A stretch of 64,000 nt of DNA from Massilia brevitalea. GTDB lineage: Bacteria > Pseudomonadota > Gammaproteobacteria > Burkholderiales > Burkholderiaceae_D. A program made the translations under genes and the position numbers. The DNA lies in assembly GCF_030711405.1 (NCBI RefSeq), contig NZ_JAULSI010000008.1:103714-167713 (forward strand), in the 5' to 3' direction. The notes beneath the pieces were generated by a model. That model was not told the origin of the DNA, searched no databases, and worked only from the letters and a program-made list of their open reading frames with translations. Shown here piece by piece: positions 48,031 through 57,957 of the stretch (position 1 is its first letter; each line of letters opens with the position of its first letter).

Positions 48031-49206
48031 TTACGCGGCCTGCACCGGCAGCGGCTCGGCGCGCTTCTCGACCAGCGCTTCCGCCGCCACCGGCGCCGAA
48101 CGGGCCTTGTTGCCTGGCACGGCGTTGCTGATCAGCTCATGCATGCGGGCGGCGGTCTTGTCCCACGAGGTGTTGGCGACGACTTCGCGCATGCGCTTGG
48201 CCATGGCCGCGTTTTCTTCGGCCGTCTGCGCCAGCATGCGTTCGCAGGCGGCGATGTACTCGGCCGGGGTCTCGGCGATCGCCACCACGTCGCCGTATGG
48301 CACCTTGACGTCGGTGATCGGGGTGCTGACGCTCGGCTTTTCGGCCGCCATGTATTCCAGCACCTTGGTCGGGCTGATGAACTTGGTCGATTCGTTCATG
48401 GCGAACGGCAGCAGGCAGACGTCCCAGCCGGCCAGGAACTGCGGCAGTTCCTGGTAGCCGCGCTGGCCCATGTAGTGCACGTTCTCGGCGCGCGGCAGCT
48501 CGGCAGGGTCGATCTTCACGACCGGGCCGACCAGCACGATCTGCCATTCCGGGTGGGCGGCGGCCATGTCGCGTACCAGGCCGGTGTCGAAGCGCTCGTC
48601 GATCACGCCGTAGAAGCCCAGGCGCGGACCGGCAACGTGGGCCTGGTCCTTGTGCGAGATGGCTTCGTCCAGGGCCTGGCGGAAGTGGTTGGCGTCGACG
48701 CTGCTCGAGAAGCAGTGGGCGTTCGGGTGACGGTTCTTCTTGGCTTCGTACAGGCTCGGGCCGCCGGTGAAGACCAGGTCGGCGATGTTCAGCAGGGCCG
48801 ATTCGCGCTGCAGCAGCTGCTTCGGCGGGTTCTTGAAGGCGGACAGTTCGTCCATGCAGTCGTACACGACCAGTGCCGGGTCCAGGCCCTGCAGCAGCGG
48901 CAGCGCCATCGGGGTGTAGAACCAGACGACCGGACGCTCGCCTTCAGGCACCAGGTCGGACAGCAGGCCTTGCAGGACAGGGATCTGGTCGTCGTGGAAG
49001 CCGTAGTGCGGAACATTAGTATGCGGCTGGCACACCGTGATGTTCGGCGCGACGGCCGTTTTCTTCAGGTGTGCGGGCCCTTCGGTTTGCACCGGCTCCT
49101 CGATGAAAAGGATGTCGTAGTGTTCCGCCAGGCGCGTCATCAGGTGCTGGGGACGCTGAAACACGAAATCCCAACGGAGGTGGCAAAACACGATAAGGGT
49201 CTGCAT
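48031..49206 (-). CDS. Glycosyltransferase (GT4-like, TuaH-like)
   Basis: A 391-residue GT-B protein. IVFCHLRWDFVFQRPQHLMTRLA is the typical start of a group of envelope polysaccharide glycosyltransferases, and TPMALPLLQGLDPALVVYDCMDELSAF, FYGVIDERFD and SPTKVLEYMAAEKPSVSTPI are also seen. KVLEYMAAEKP holds the Glu of the GT4 motif. ATG 49206 follows AAAGGAAA. It stands alone, with its own terminator. The sugar and acceptor are unknown. Role in an envelope or exopolysaccharide is inferred from the family. Confidence 0.85.
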   Translation of the reverse strand: MQTLIVFCHLRWDFVFQRPQHLMTRLAEHYDILFIEEPVQTEGPAHLKKTAVAPNITVCQPHTNVPHYGFHDDQIPVLQGLLSDLVPEGERPVVWFYTPMALPLLQGLDPALVVYDCMDELSAFKNPPKQLLQRESALLNIADLVFTGGPSLYEAKKNRHPNAHCFSSSVDANHFRQALDEAISHKDQAHVAGPRLGFYGVIDERFDTGLVRDMAAAHPEWQIVLVGPVVKIDPAELPRAENVHYMGQRGYQELPQFLAGWDVCLLPFAMNESTKFISPTKVLEYMAAEKPSVSTPITDVKVPYGDVVAIAETPAEYIAACERMLAQTAEENAAMAKRMREVVANTSWDKTAARMHELISNAVPGNKARSAPVAAEALVEKRAEPLPVQAA

Positions 49207-49750
49207 GTTGATTTCCTTTCGCCTTGTTGGCGTTTTAGTTGATCTTGGAGCCGGGTAAGGCAAGCATGTCCGGGGGCTGGCGCATCGCGCAGCGGCCCTC
49301 GTTGTAGCTTGTTCGTTACACCGGACCGGACAATCGTAACATGCAAATTTGCCATTATTTTCAGTTATGCATGGCAAGCTTCGGCTGAGGAAACAATCTT
49401 GGCTCAGCAGTAATCGCCTTCTCATAGGAGAGCCTGGTGTTGCGCTGCCTCATCTGTAGGGATAGTCCTACTTCGATACAAGAAAAACAACTACGAAAAC
49501 TCGTCCATATTGCTGAGCTGTGCAACCGTGCGCGGCCGTGAGATTCACTGCGCAGGCGGTTTTCGGCGGATTCTTCGCCGTCGGGCAGCGATGGAGAGGA
49601 TGTAGGCGAAGCGGGAAGGAACGACCGTGCGAAATGCATGCGCTCAGGAGTCAATACAGCTGAGAATGCTGCACTGCAGCGGGGGCGTTGTGAGGAGGCG
49701 AACGCCCCGCCAGGCCTGGCTGGCGGGGCTGTTTATGCGGGCTTGCTTAT
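49207..49750. other. 544-base gap without a convincing gene
   Basis: The most A+T-rich long gap of the window. A left-reading open frame (49361-49654) has no ribosome site and no recognisable product, so I do not call it. Features seen: a 5-base-arm repeat GTAGGGATAGTCCTAC (49456-49471), and a hairpin at 49704-49729. No promoter of good quality was found in front of the glycosyltransferase gene. Confidence 0.5.
49704..49729. terminator. Hairpin after the DUF2863 gene
   Basis: Perfect 9-base arms GCCCCGCCA / TGGCGGGGC with an 8-base loop, 22 bases after the stop of the DUF2863 gene. The T-tract is poor in both directions, so termination strength is uncertain. Confidence 0.5.
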
Positions 49751-50980
49751 TCAGGCCTCTTCGTTAGGATACGGCTGCGCGCCCTCCGGATGACCGTCCT
49801 CGCTGAAGCCGTCGGCGGTCGAGACATCGTCGATGCCGATTGTGGCGAGCGCATCGCACAGTTCGTCGACCTCGGCGCCGAGGTCGGCCGCCAGGTCCAC
49901 CGGCTTGCTCACCCCGCCCCAGGGCGGGCCGCCGTCGAGCGCGTAGAGGTTCACGCGCAAGGTGGCGTGGTCGCCGCCGTCGACCGGCGCCACCACGGCG
50001 CGCACCGCGTCCGGCGCCAGTTCCTTTTCGAGCAGCAGGCCGTTGATCTCCGCCAGCAATCCGAGCATCGCCAGCTCGGCCACGCCCTGCTCCTTGGCGC
50101 TGTAGAACAGGTCCTGGTACAGGAAGCTGATCGACAGGCGCTCGGGGTCGGCCGCCAGGCAGCGCGCCACCAGCGGCGTCACGCGTTCGGTCCAGGCGCG
50201 GTAGCGGCGCATGCGCTCGGCGAAATACACGTCGGCGCCGATCTCGTCCTTCGGCACGTCGTAGAACGGGTCGCCCACGCGCTTCATGGAAAAGCCGAGC
50301 AGGAAGCGCAGCTCCATCGCTTCTTCGTCGGGGGCGAAGCGCTCGCCGCTCCAGCCGCGGATGCTCGCTTCGAGCAGCGGCGCCGGCACCGGCTTCTTGC
50401 TGCCGAGGCTGGCGGCTGCCTCGCGCAGCAGTTCCTGCAAGGCGCTGTAAGGGATGTGGTCGATCTCGGCCAGGTCGTAGGCATGGCGCACCAGCGCCAC
50501 CTTTGCATCCTTGCTGTCGAGGTCGGCGGCGACGAAACTGGCGGCGAGTTCCTCGTAGGCGGCATCGTCGGCAAAGGTTTCCCCGGCCACCAGGCCGCCG
50601 CTGCTGCGCACGAACAGCGGGATCAGAAAGGCGTCGATCTCGCGTTCCGGCTCGCCTTCGCGCCGCAGGTGCAGGGTCGCAGCCTGTTCGCCCACGTGGG
50701 CGCGCAGCAGGCGGCAGGCCTCGGGATCGGTATAGCGGGCCAGCTCGATGGCGCCGTACAGCACCTCGTCGCGCTTGCGGCGCAGGGCCTTGCGCACCGC
50801 CACCACCAGTTCCTCTTCGCGTGCGGCGGCCAGTTCGGGGTCGTTCTCCTCGCCCTCGGCCACCTCGAGCGCGAGGTCGGCCAGGGCCTGGGCCAGGGCG
50901 TCGAGGTCGGCTTCGTTGGCTGACTCGCTGGATGCGGCGCCTTTGCGCGGCACCGGCTTCTTATTTTTCGGCATGGGCAT
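49751..50980 (-). CDS. DUF2863 family protein
   Basis: A 409-residue soluble acidic protein. The N-terminus is Lys-rich (MPMPKNKKPVPRKG), followed by a helical acidic stretch and RREGEPEREIDAFLIPLFVR, AERMRRYRAWTERVTPLVARC and ISFLYQDLFYSAKEQGVAEL, which mark DUF2863 of Burkholderiales. No function is known for the family. ATG 50980 is used; ATG 50974 is an alternative. It is divergent from nothing and precedes, in reading direction, the terminator-like hairpin at 49704. Confidence 0.8.
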   Translation of the reverse strand: MPMPKNKKPVPRKGAASSESANEADLDALAQALADLALEVAEGEENDPELAAAREEELVVAVRKALRRKRDEVLYGAIELARYTDPEACRLLRAHVGEQAATLHLRREGEPEREIDAFLIPLFVRSSGGLVAGETFADDAAYEELAASFVAADLDSKDAKVALVRHAYDLAEIDHIPYSALQELLREAAASLGSKKPVPAPLLEASIRGWSGERFAPDEEAMELRFLLGFSMKRVGDPFYDVPKDEIGADVYFAERMRRYRAWTERVTPLVARCLAADPERLSISFLYQDLFYSAKEQGVAELAMLGLLAEINGLLLEKELAPDAVRAVVAPVDGGDHATLRVNLYALDGGPPWGGVSKPVDLAADLGAEVDELCDALATIGIDDVSTADGFSEDGHPEGAQPYPNEEA

Positions 50981-51035
50981 GGGTCTCGAATGATGAAGGC
51001 GCCATGTTAGCAAATCGGGCGCGTGGATCGATCAT

Positions 51036-53351
<2,316 letters not shown>

Positions 53352-53581
53352 CGCGGGCTCACAGAATGGCGGCCGTCGACATGACAGCCAGCAATTCGAT
53401 GATACCAATGCTGCAACATAAATCAAGGAAAGAATATTTACATCGGGCCAAGCGACAACCGGGAGCCGAACTGGCATGCTTTATGGCCGTTCAGGCAAGC
53501 TTGCTGACGGGCCAGGGCGCGGCAGTGTATGCTTCGCCCATCCATCCCGCCAACCATTTTGACATCGGAGCAGCGCTGCCC

Positions 53582-54874
53582 ATGCTCGACAATTACTTCA
53601 AACTCAAGGAAAGCGGCACCGACGTCCGCACCGAGCTGCTCGCCGGCCTGACCACCTTCCTGACGATGGCCTACATCATCTTCGTCAACCCCTCTATCCT
53701 GGGCGACGCCGGCATGCCGAAGGAGGCGGTGTTCGTCGCCACCTGCCTCGTCGCCGCCCTCGGCACCGCCGTCATGGGCCTGTACGCCAACTACCCGATC
53801 GGCATGGCGCCGGGCATGGGCCTGAACGCCTATTTCGCCTACGCCGTGGTGCTGGGCATGGGCATATCCTGGCCGGCGGCGCTGGGCGCCGTCTTCATCT
53901 CGGGCTGCCTGTTCATCCTGGTGTCGGTGTTCGGCCTGCGCGGCATGATCGTGAACGGCATCCCGCATTCGCTGCGGGTGGCGATCACGGTCGGCCTGGG
54001 CATGTTCCTGGCGCTGATCGCGCTGAAGAACGCCGGCATCGTGGTCGGCAGCGAGCCGACCCTGGTGAAAGCCGGCGACCTGCATGCCCCGCCGGCAGTG
54101 ATGGCCATCATCGGCTTCATCCTGGTCGTCACGCTCGACCGCCTGAAGGTGCGCGGCGCGATCCTGATCGGCATCATCGTGGTCACGGTGCTCAGCTTCT
54201 TCTTCGGCGGGAATACCTTCAAGGGGGTGTTCTCGGCCCCGCCCTCGATCGACCCGACCCTGTTCAAGCTGGACATCCGCGAGGCGCTCTCGGTCGGCAT
54301 CCTGAACGTGGTGCTGGTGTTCTTCCTGGTCGAATTGTTCGACGCCACCGGCACCCTGATGGGCGTCGCCAGCCGCGCCGGCCTGCTGGTTGAGGGCAAG
54401 ATGGAGCGCCTGAACAAGGCCCTGCTGGCCGACAGCGGCGCGATCGTCGCGGGCTCCCTGCTCGGCACCTCCAGCACCACCGCCTACGTCGAAAGCGCGG
54501 CCGGCGTGCAGGCCGGCGGGCGCACCGGCCTCACCGCCCTGGCCGTGGCGGTCTTGTTCCTGGCCTGCCTGTTCATCGCGCCCCTGGCCGGCGTGGTGCC
54601 GGCCTACGCCACCGCCCCTGCCCTGCTGTTCGTGGCCTGCCTGATGCTGCGCGACCTCGGCGACATCGAATGGGGCGACACCACCGAGAGCATCCCGGCC
54701 GCGATCACGGCGCTGGTGATCCCGTTCACGTACTCGATTGCGGAAGGCATCGCCTTCGGCTTCATCACGTATGCAGCCCTGAAGCTGACCACCGGGCGCG
54801 CCCGCGAAGTCAAGCCGGTGGTCTGGATTATCGCGGCGCTGTTCATCTTCAAGATCGTCTATATCGGCACCTGA
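53582..54874 (+). CDS. NCS2 family purine permease (AzgA/GhxP type)
   Basis: A 430-residue inner-membrane transporter with about 13 hydrophobic segments. TELLAGLTTFLTMAYIIFVN, MAPGMGLNAYFAYAVV, and LLGTSSTTAYVESAAGVQAG followed by GRTGLTALAVA are hallmarks of the AzgA/GhxP group, which imports adenine, guanine or hypoxanthine with protons. FDATGTLMGVASRAGLL is also conserved. ATG 53582 is used because conserved sequence (MLDNYFKLKESGT) begins there; upstream codons are unlike a transporter. The precise purine is not determined. Confidence 0.93.
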   Translation: MLDNYFKLKESGTDVRTELLAGLTTFLTMAYIIFVNPSILGDAGMPKEAVFVATCLVAALGTAVMGLYANYPIGMAPGMGLNAYFAYAVVLGMGISWPAALGAVFISGCLFILVSVFGLRGMIVNGIPHSLRVAITVGLGMFLALIALKNAGIVVGSEPTLVKAGDLHAPPAVMAIIGFILVVTLDRLKVRGAILIGIIVVTVLSFFFGGNTFKGVFSAPPSIDPTLFKLDIREALSVGILNVVLVFFLVELFDATGTLMGVASRAGLLVEGKMERLNKALLADSGAIVAGSLLGTSSTTAYVESAAGVQAGGRTGLTALAVAVLFLACLFIAPLAGVVPAYATAPALLFVACLMLRDLGDIEWGDTTESIPAAITALVIPFTYSIAEGIAFGFITYAALKLTTGRAREVKPVVWIIAALFIFKIVYIGT

Positions 54875-54991
54875 TGGCGGCCTGTCAATGCCGGCGGGCC
54901 TGCTGCCTGCCGTGTGCGACAGCTGAGTCGTTTATGCGCCGCAAGACGGCTTTCCTCGGCCCGGATGCGCGTGCGCCCGCTGCTTCTGGGA

Positions 54992-54997
54992 TACAAT
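54992..54997 (+). promoter_or_regulatory. Extended -10 element before the DUF481 gene
   Basis: TGGGATACAAT gives an extended -10 box (TGn plus TACAAT at 54992-54997), about 105 bases before the DUF481 start. A good -35 box is not seen, which is common for extended -10 promoters. Confidence 0.35.
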
Positions 54998-55102
54998 GTT
55001 GGCCGAGCCCACTGCCGCACGGCGTGCACCGGCGCTCCTTCCCTCGAACGAATGAACGACCGGCAGGTGCCGGCCCACGGGCCGCACAGCCTTGATGCAA
55101 CG

Positions 55103-55924
55103 ATGCTTATGAAATCATTTTCCCTGTACGCGCTGGCCCTGCTGGCATCCGCACACGGCGTCGCAGCTGCCGCCGGCGGCGCTGCCGACGAGCTCCCGAC
55201 CATCGGCAACATCCACAATGGCCTGACCGTCGCCCGTCCCGACACCATCCCCGAAGGCGGCTGGTTCACATCGGCCGAGCTGGGCGCGATCACCACCACC
55301 GGCAACACCACCGGCACCTCGGTGACCGGCAAGATCGACGCGCGCCACGAGACCGCCGACTGGAGCAACGAATACATCCTGAGCGGCTTCTTCAAGGAAG
55401 ACGAGATCACCGACGACGACGGCGAACGCTATCGCCAGCGTTCGGCCGAGCGCTGGGCCTTGTCGGCCAAGGCCGCCTACAAGCTGATGAAGGAAGGCTC
55501 GCGCGCCTTTGTGCTGGGGTCGCACGTGAACGACAAGTTCGGCGCCTATACGCGCTATTCCTCGTTCGCGGTCGGTCACGGCTCGCAGCTGTTCAATACC
55601 GACACCAAGGCGCTCGACGTGGAAATCGGTCCGGGTTACTTCACCGGCCAGCGCGAGACTGGCGACACCGAGAACGGCTTCACCGTACGCGGCGCGGCGC
55701 GCTTTCGCTGGCAGGTCAGCCCCTCGGCGGCATTCGTCCAGACCGTGAGCGTGGAGCGCGGCACCTCGAACGTGCACTCGATCGCGGAATCGGCGCTCAG
55801 CACCAAGATCAACGACACCATGCAGATGAAGGCCGCCTTCAGCGCGCGCAACGACACCAACGTCCCCGAGGACAAGAAGAATACCGATACGCAGACGTCG
55901 CTGACGCTGGTGTATTCGTTCTGA
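55103..55924 (+). CDS. DUF481 family outer-membrane beta-barrel protein
   Basis: A 273-residue exported protein. A signal peptide (MKSFSLYALALLASAHGVAA) precedes GWFTSAELGAITTTGNTTGT, the DUF481 start with its alternating Thr/Gly strands, then RHETADWSNEYILSGFFKED and the closing TDTQTSLTLVYSF with a terminal Phe as in outer-membrane barrels. YdiY of Escherichia coli belongs here and is acid- or salt-inducible. ATG 55109 is an equally possible start; neither has a strong ribosome site. Confidence 0.88.
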   Translation: MLMKSFSLYALALLASAHGVAAAAGGAADELPTIGNIHNGLTVARPDTIPEGGWFTSAELGAITTTGNTTGTSVTGKIDARHETADWSNEYILSGFFKEDEITDDDGERYRQRSAERWALSAKAAYKLMKEGSRAFVLGSHVNDKFGAYTRYSSFAVGHGSQLFNTDTKALDVEIGPGYFTGQRETGDTENGFTVRGAARFRWQVSPSAAFVQTVSVERGTSNVHSIAESALSTKINDTMQMKAAFSARNDTNVPEDKKNTDTQTSLTLVYSF

Positions 55925-55958
55925 TTGGTTGATGGCCGCGCCGGTGCGGCTTGGGTTT

Positions 55959-56118
55959 CGTAGGGTGGACTCCCGAGTCCACGCGGTAGCACCGGGGCAT
56001 GTCGAAAAGCGGTTCATGGCCCGGAAGGCGGTCGTACGCAGATGTTCGCAAACGTCGCGGCATACCGCAGTACGACCGCGTGGGCACGAGTGCCCAGCGC
56101 GGCCCGGCCCACCCTACG
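55959..56118. repeat. REPIN-like element, copy D
   Basis: A 160-base unit between the convergent DUF481 and MHS transporter genes. The left hairpin is TGGACTCCCGAGTCCA, so the stem bases differ from other copies (GGGCAC to GGACTC) with compensating changes on the other side. The right arm GTGGGCACGAGTGCCCA is followed by a 15-base insert before the closing CCCACCCTACG. Confidence 0.8.
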
Positions 56119-56218
56119 AGGATGTGGAAAAATCGCCATGGCTGCGTTGCCTCGTCTCGCCGTACGCTCGTACTGTCTTCGACTCGGCGCCTTGCCCTGA
56201 CGATTTTTTCACATCCTC
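56118..56218. mobile_element. 101-bp element with 18-base terminal inverted repeats (MITE-like)
   Basis: The ends GAGGATGTGGAAAAATCG (56118-56135) and CGATTTTTTCACATCCTC (56201-56218) are complementary at 17 of 18 positions. No coding capacity. It abuts copy D of the REPIN-like family directly, sharing one base. Read either way, the T/A tracts next to the stem could also help end transcription. Confidence 0.7.
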
Positions 56219-56269
56219 TACAGGTCAACCTGGCGCCGCCAGCTTCACAGCATGGCGGCGCCGCGTGTT

Positions 56270-57565
56270 TTACTCGGCCACCGCCTTCTCGCGCACGTGC
56301 TCGCGCGCCTTGCCCGTGGTGAGGATCAGCGCCACCAGGCTCAGTAGCGCCGCACCCGACAGGTACCAGCCCACCGACGCGATGCCGTACTCGGTTGCCA
56401 GCTTGGTCGCGATGTAGGGCGCCAGCGAGGCGCCCAAAATACCCGCCAGGTTGAAAGTGAGCGAGGCGCCGGTGTAGCGCACCGCCGGCGGGAACAGCTC
56501 GGCCAGCAGCGTGCCGAGCGGCCCGTAGGTCAGCCCCATCAGGCCCAGGCCGATGATCATGAACAGCATCACGGTGCCCGTGTGGCCGGACACGAACAGC
56601 TGGCCGAAGGTGAGGCCGAAGACGATGATCCCCAGCGTCACCGCGATCATCGCCGCGCGCCGGCCGTAGCGGTCGGCGATCAGCGCCGACGGCGGGATCG
56701 TCAGCCCGAAGAACACCACCGCGCCCAGCTGCATGAACAGGAACTCGGTGCGCGAGAAGCCCAGGCTGGTGGTGCCCCAGCTCAGCGCAAACACCGTCAT
56801 CAGGTAGAACAGCACGAAGGTCGACAGCGCCATCAGCGTGCCCAGCACCAGCGGGCCGCCATGGTCGCGCAGCACGGCCACCACCGGCACCTTCACGCGC
56901 TCGCCGCGGTCCAGCACCTTCTGGAAGTCCGGCGTCTCGGTGATCTTCAGGCGCACGTACAGGCCGACGGCCACCAGGATCGCGCTGGCCAGGAAGGGAA
57001 CGCGCCAGCCCCAGGCAAAGAACTGGTCTTCGCTCAGGGTTTGCGTCAGCAGCAGGAAGGTGCCGCCCGACAGGAAGAAGCCGATCGGCGCGCCCAGCTG
57101 CGGGAACATGCCGTACCAGGCGCGCTTGCCTGGCGGCGCGTTTTCGGTTGCGAGCAGCACGGCCCCGCCCCACTCGCCGCCCAGGCCAAGGCCCTGGCCG
57201 AAACGGCACAAGGCCAGCAGCAGCGGCGCCATGGTGCCGATGGCGGCGTAGGTCGGCAGCAGGCCGATCACGATGGTCGAGATGCCCATGGTCAGCAGGG
57301 CCGCCACCAGCGTCGCTTTACGGCCGATGCGGTCGCCGTAGTGCCCGAACACGGCCGAGCCGATCGGCCGCGCGAAGAAGGCAATCGCGAAGGTGGCGAA
57401 GGACTGCAGCATGGCCGCGGTCGGGTCCGAACCCGGGAAGAACAGCTTCGGGAACACCAGCACCGCCGCCGTGGCGTAAATATAGAAGTCGAAGAACTCG
57501 ATGGTGGTGCCGATGAGGCTGGCGAACAATACCGTGCGCGCGCGGTTTTTCGGAACGGCGCTCAT
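56270..57565 (-). CDS. MFS transporter of the MHS (metabolite:H+ symporter) family
   Basis: A 431-residue, 12-helix transporter. SLIGTTIEFFDFYIYATAAVL is the characteristic first helix of MHS transporters, GHYGDRIGRKATLVAAL is the MFS loop 2-3 motif, and CRFGQGLGLGGEWGGAVLLA lies in helix 4. The group carries small organic acids, shikimate, proline or betaine with protons. The substrate here is unknown. ATG 57565 overlaps the stop of the thioredoxin-like gene, an ATGA coupling. Confidence 0.93.
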   Translation of the reverse strand: MSAVPKNRARTVLFASLIGTTIEFFDFYIYATAAVLVFPKLFFPGSDPTAAMLQSFATFAIAFFARPIGSAVFGHYGDRIGRKATLVAALLTMGISTIVIGLLPTYAAIGTMAPLLLALCRFGQGLGLGGEWGGAVLLATENAPPGKRAWYGMFPQLGAPIGFFLSGGTFLLLTQTLSEDQFFAWGWRVPFLASAILVAVGLYVRLKITETPDFQKVLDRGERVKVPVVAVLRDHGGPLVLGTLMALSTFVLFYLMTVFALSWGTTSLGFSRTEFLFMQLGAVVFFGLTIPPSALIADRYGRRAAMIAVTLGIIVFGLTFGQLFVSGHTGTVMLFMIIGLGLMGLTYGPLGTLLAELFPPAVRYTGASLTFNLAGILGASLAPYIATKLATEYGIASVGWYLSGAALLSLVALILTTGKAREHVREKAVAE

Positions 57566-57879
57566 GGGTTGGCCGCCTTGGCCAACGCGTTCTTGACTTC
57601 ATCGGCATCGGCCGGACGGGTCACGCGCGCCACTTCCACGCCGTCCTTCAACACCACCACGGTCGGCCACAGCTTGATGCGGAACGAGCGGCCCAGCGGG
57701 CGGCCTGGGCCATCCTCGACCTTGATGTGCTTCGCCTGCGGATAGTCCTTCAATGCCGCGTCGATCAGCGGCTCGCCGGCGCGGCAATAGCCGCACCAGT
57801 TGGTGCCGAAGTCGAGGGCGGTGACGCCGGAGGCGGCGTCGATCGCGCTGCGCTCCGGCTGGGTCGTTTCATAGGTCAT
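57562..57879 (-). CDS. Thioredoxin family protein with CGYC active site
   Basis: A 105-residue thioredoxin-fold protein. The active site is WCGYC instead of the usual WCGPC, in TALDFGTNWCGYCRAGEPLID; the cis-Pro is in LWPTVVVLKDG. There is no signal peptide, so it acts in the cytoplasm. The start of the MHS transporter overlaps its stop. The change of the central Pro to Tyr should alter redox potential; the partner protein is unknown. Confidence 0.9.
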   Translation of the reverse strand: MTYETTQPERSAIDAASGVTALDFGTNWCGYCRAGEPLIDAALKDYPQAKHIKVEDGPGRPLGRSFRIKLWPTVVVLKDGVEVARVTRPADADEVKNALAKAANP

Positions 57880-57957
57880 GCGTTGTCTCCTCCGTGGTGT
57901 TGATATGACAAGCGTACCTCAAAACGCCACGGAGGAGTGAGGGATCCAGTTCTTCAT

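Noticed and set aside
49361..49654. 97-codon leftward frame in the large gap
   Set aside because: No ribosome site, no conserved-looking segment, and unusual codon use compared with its neighbours.
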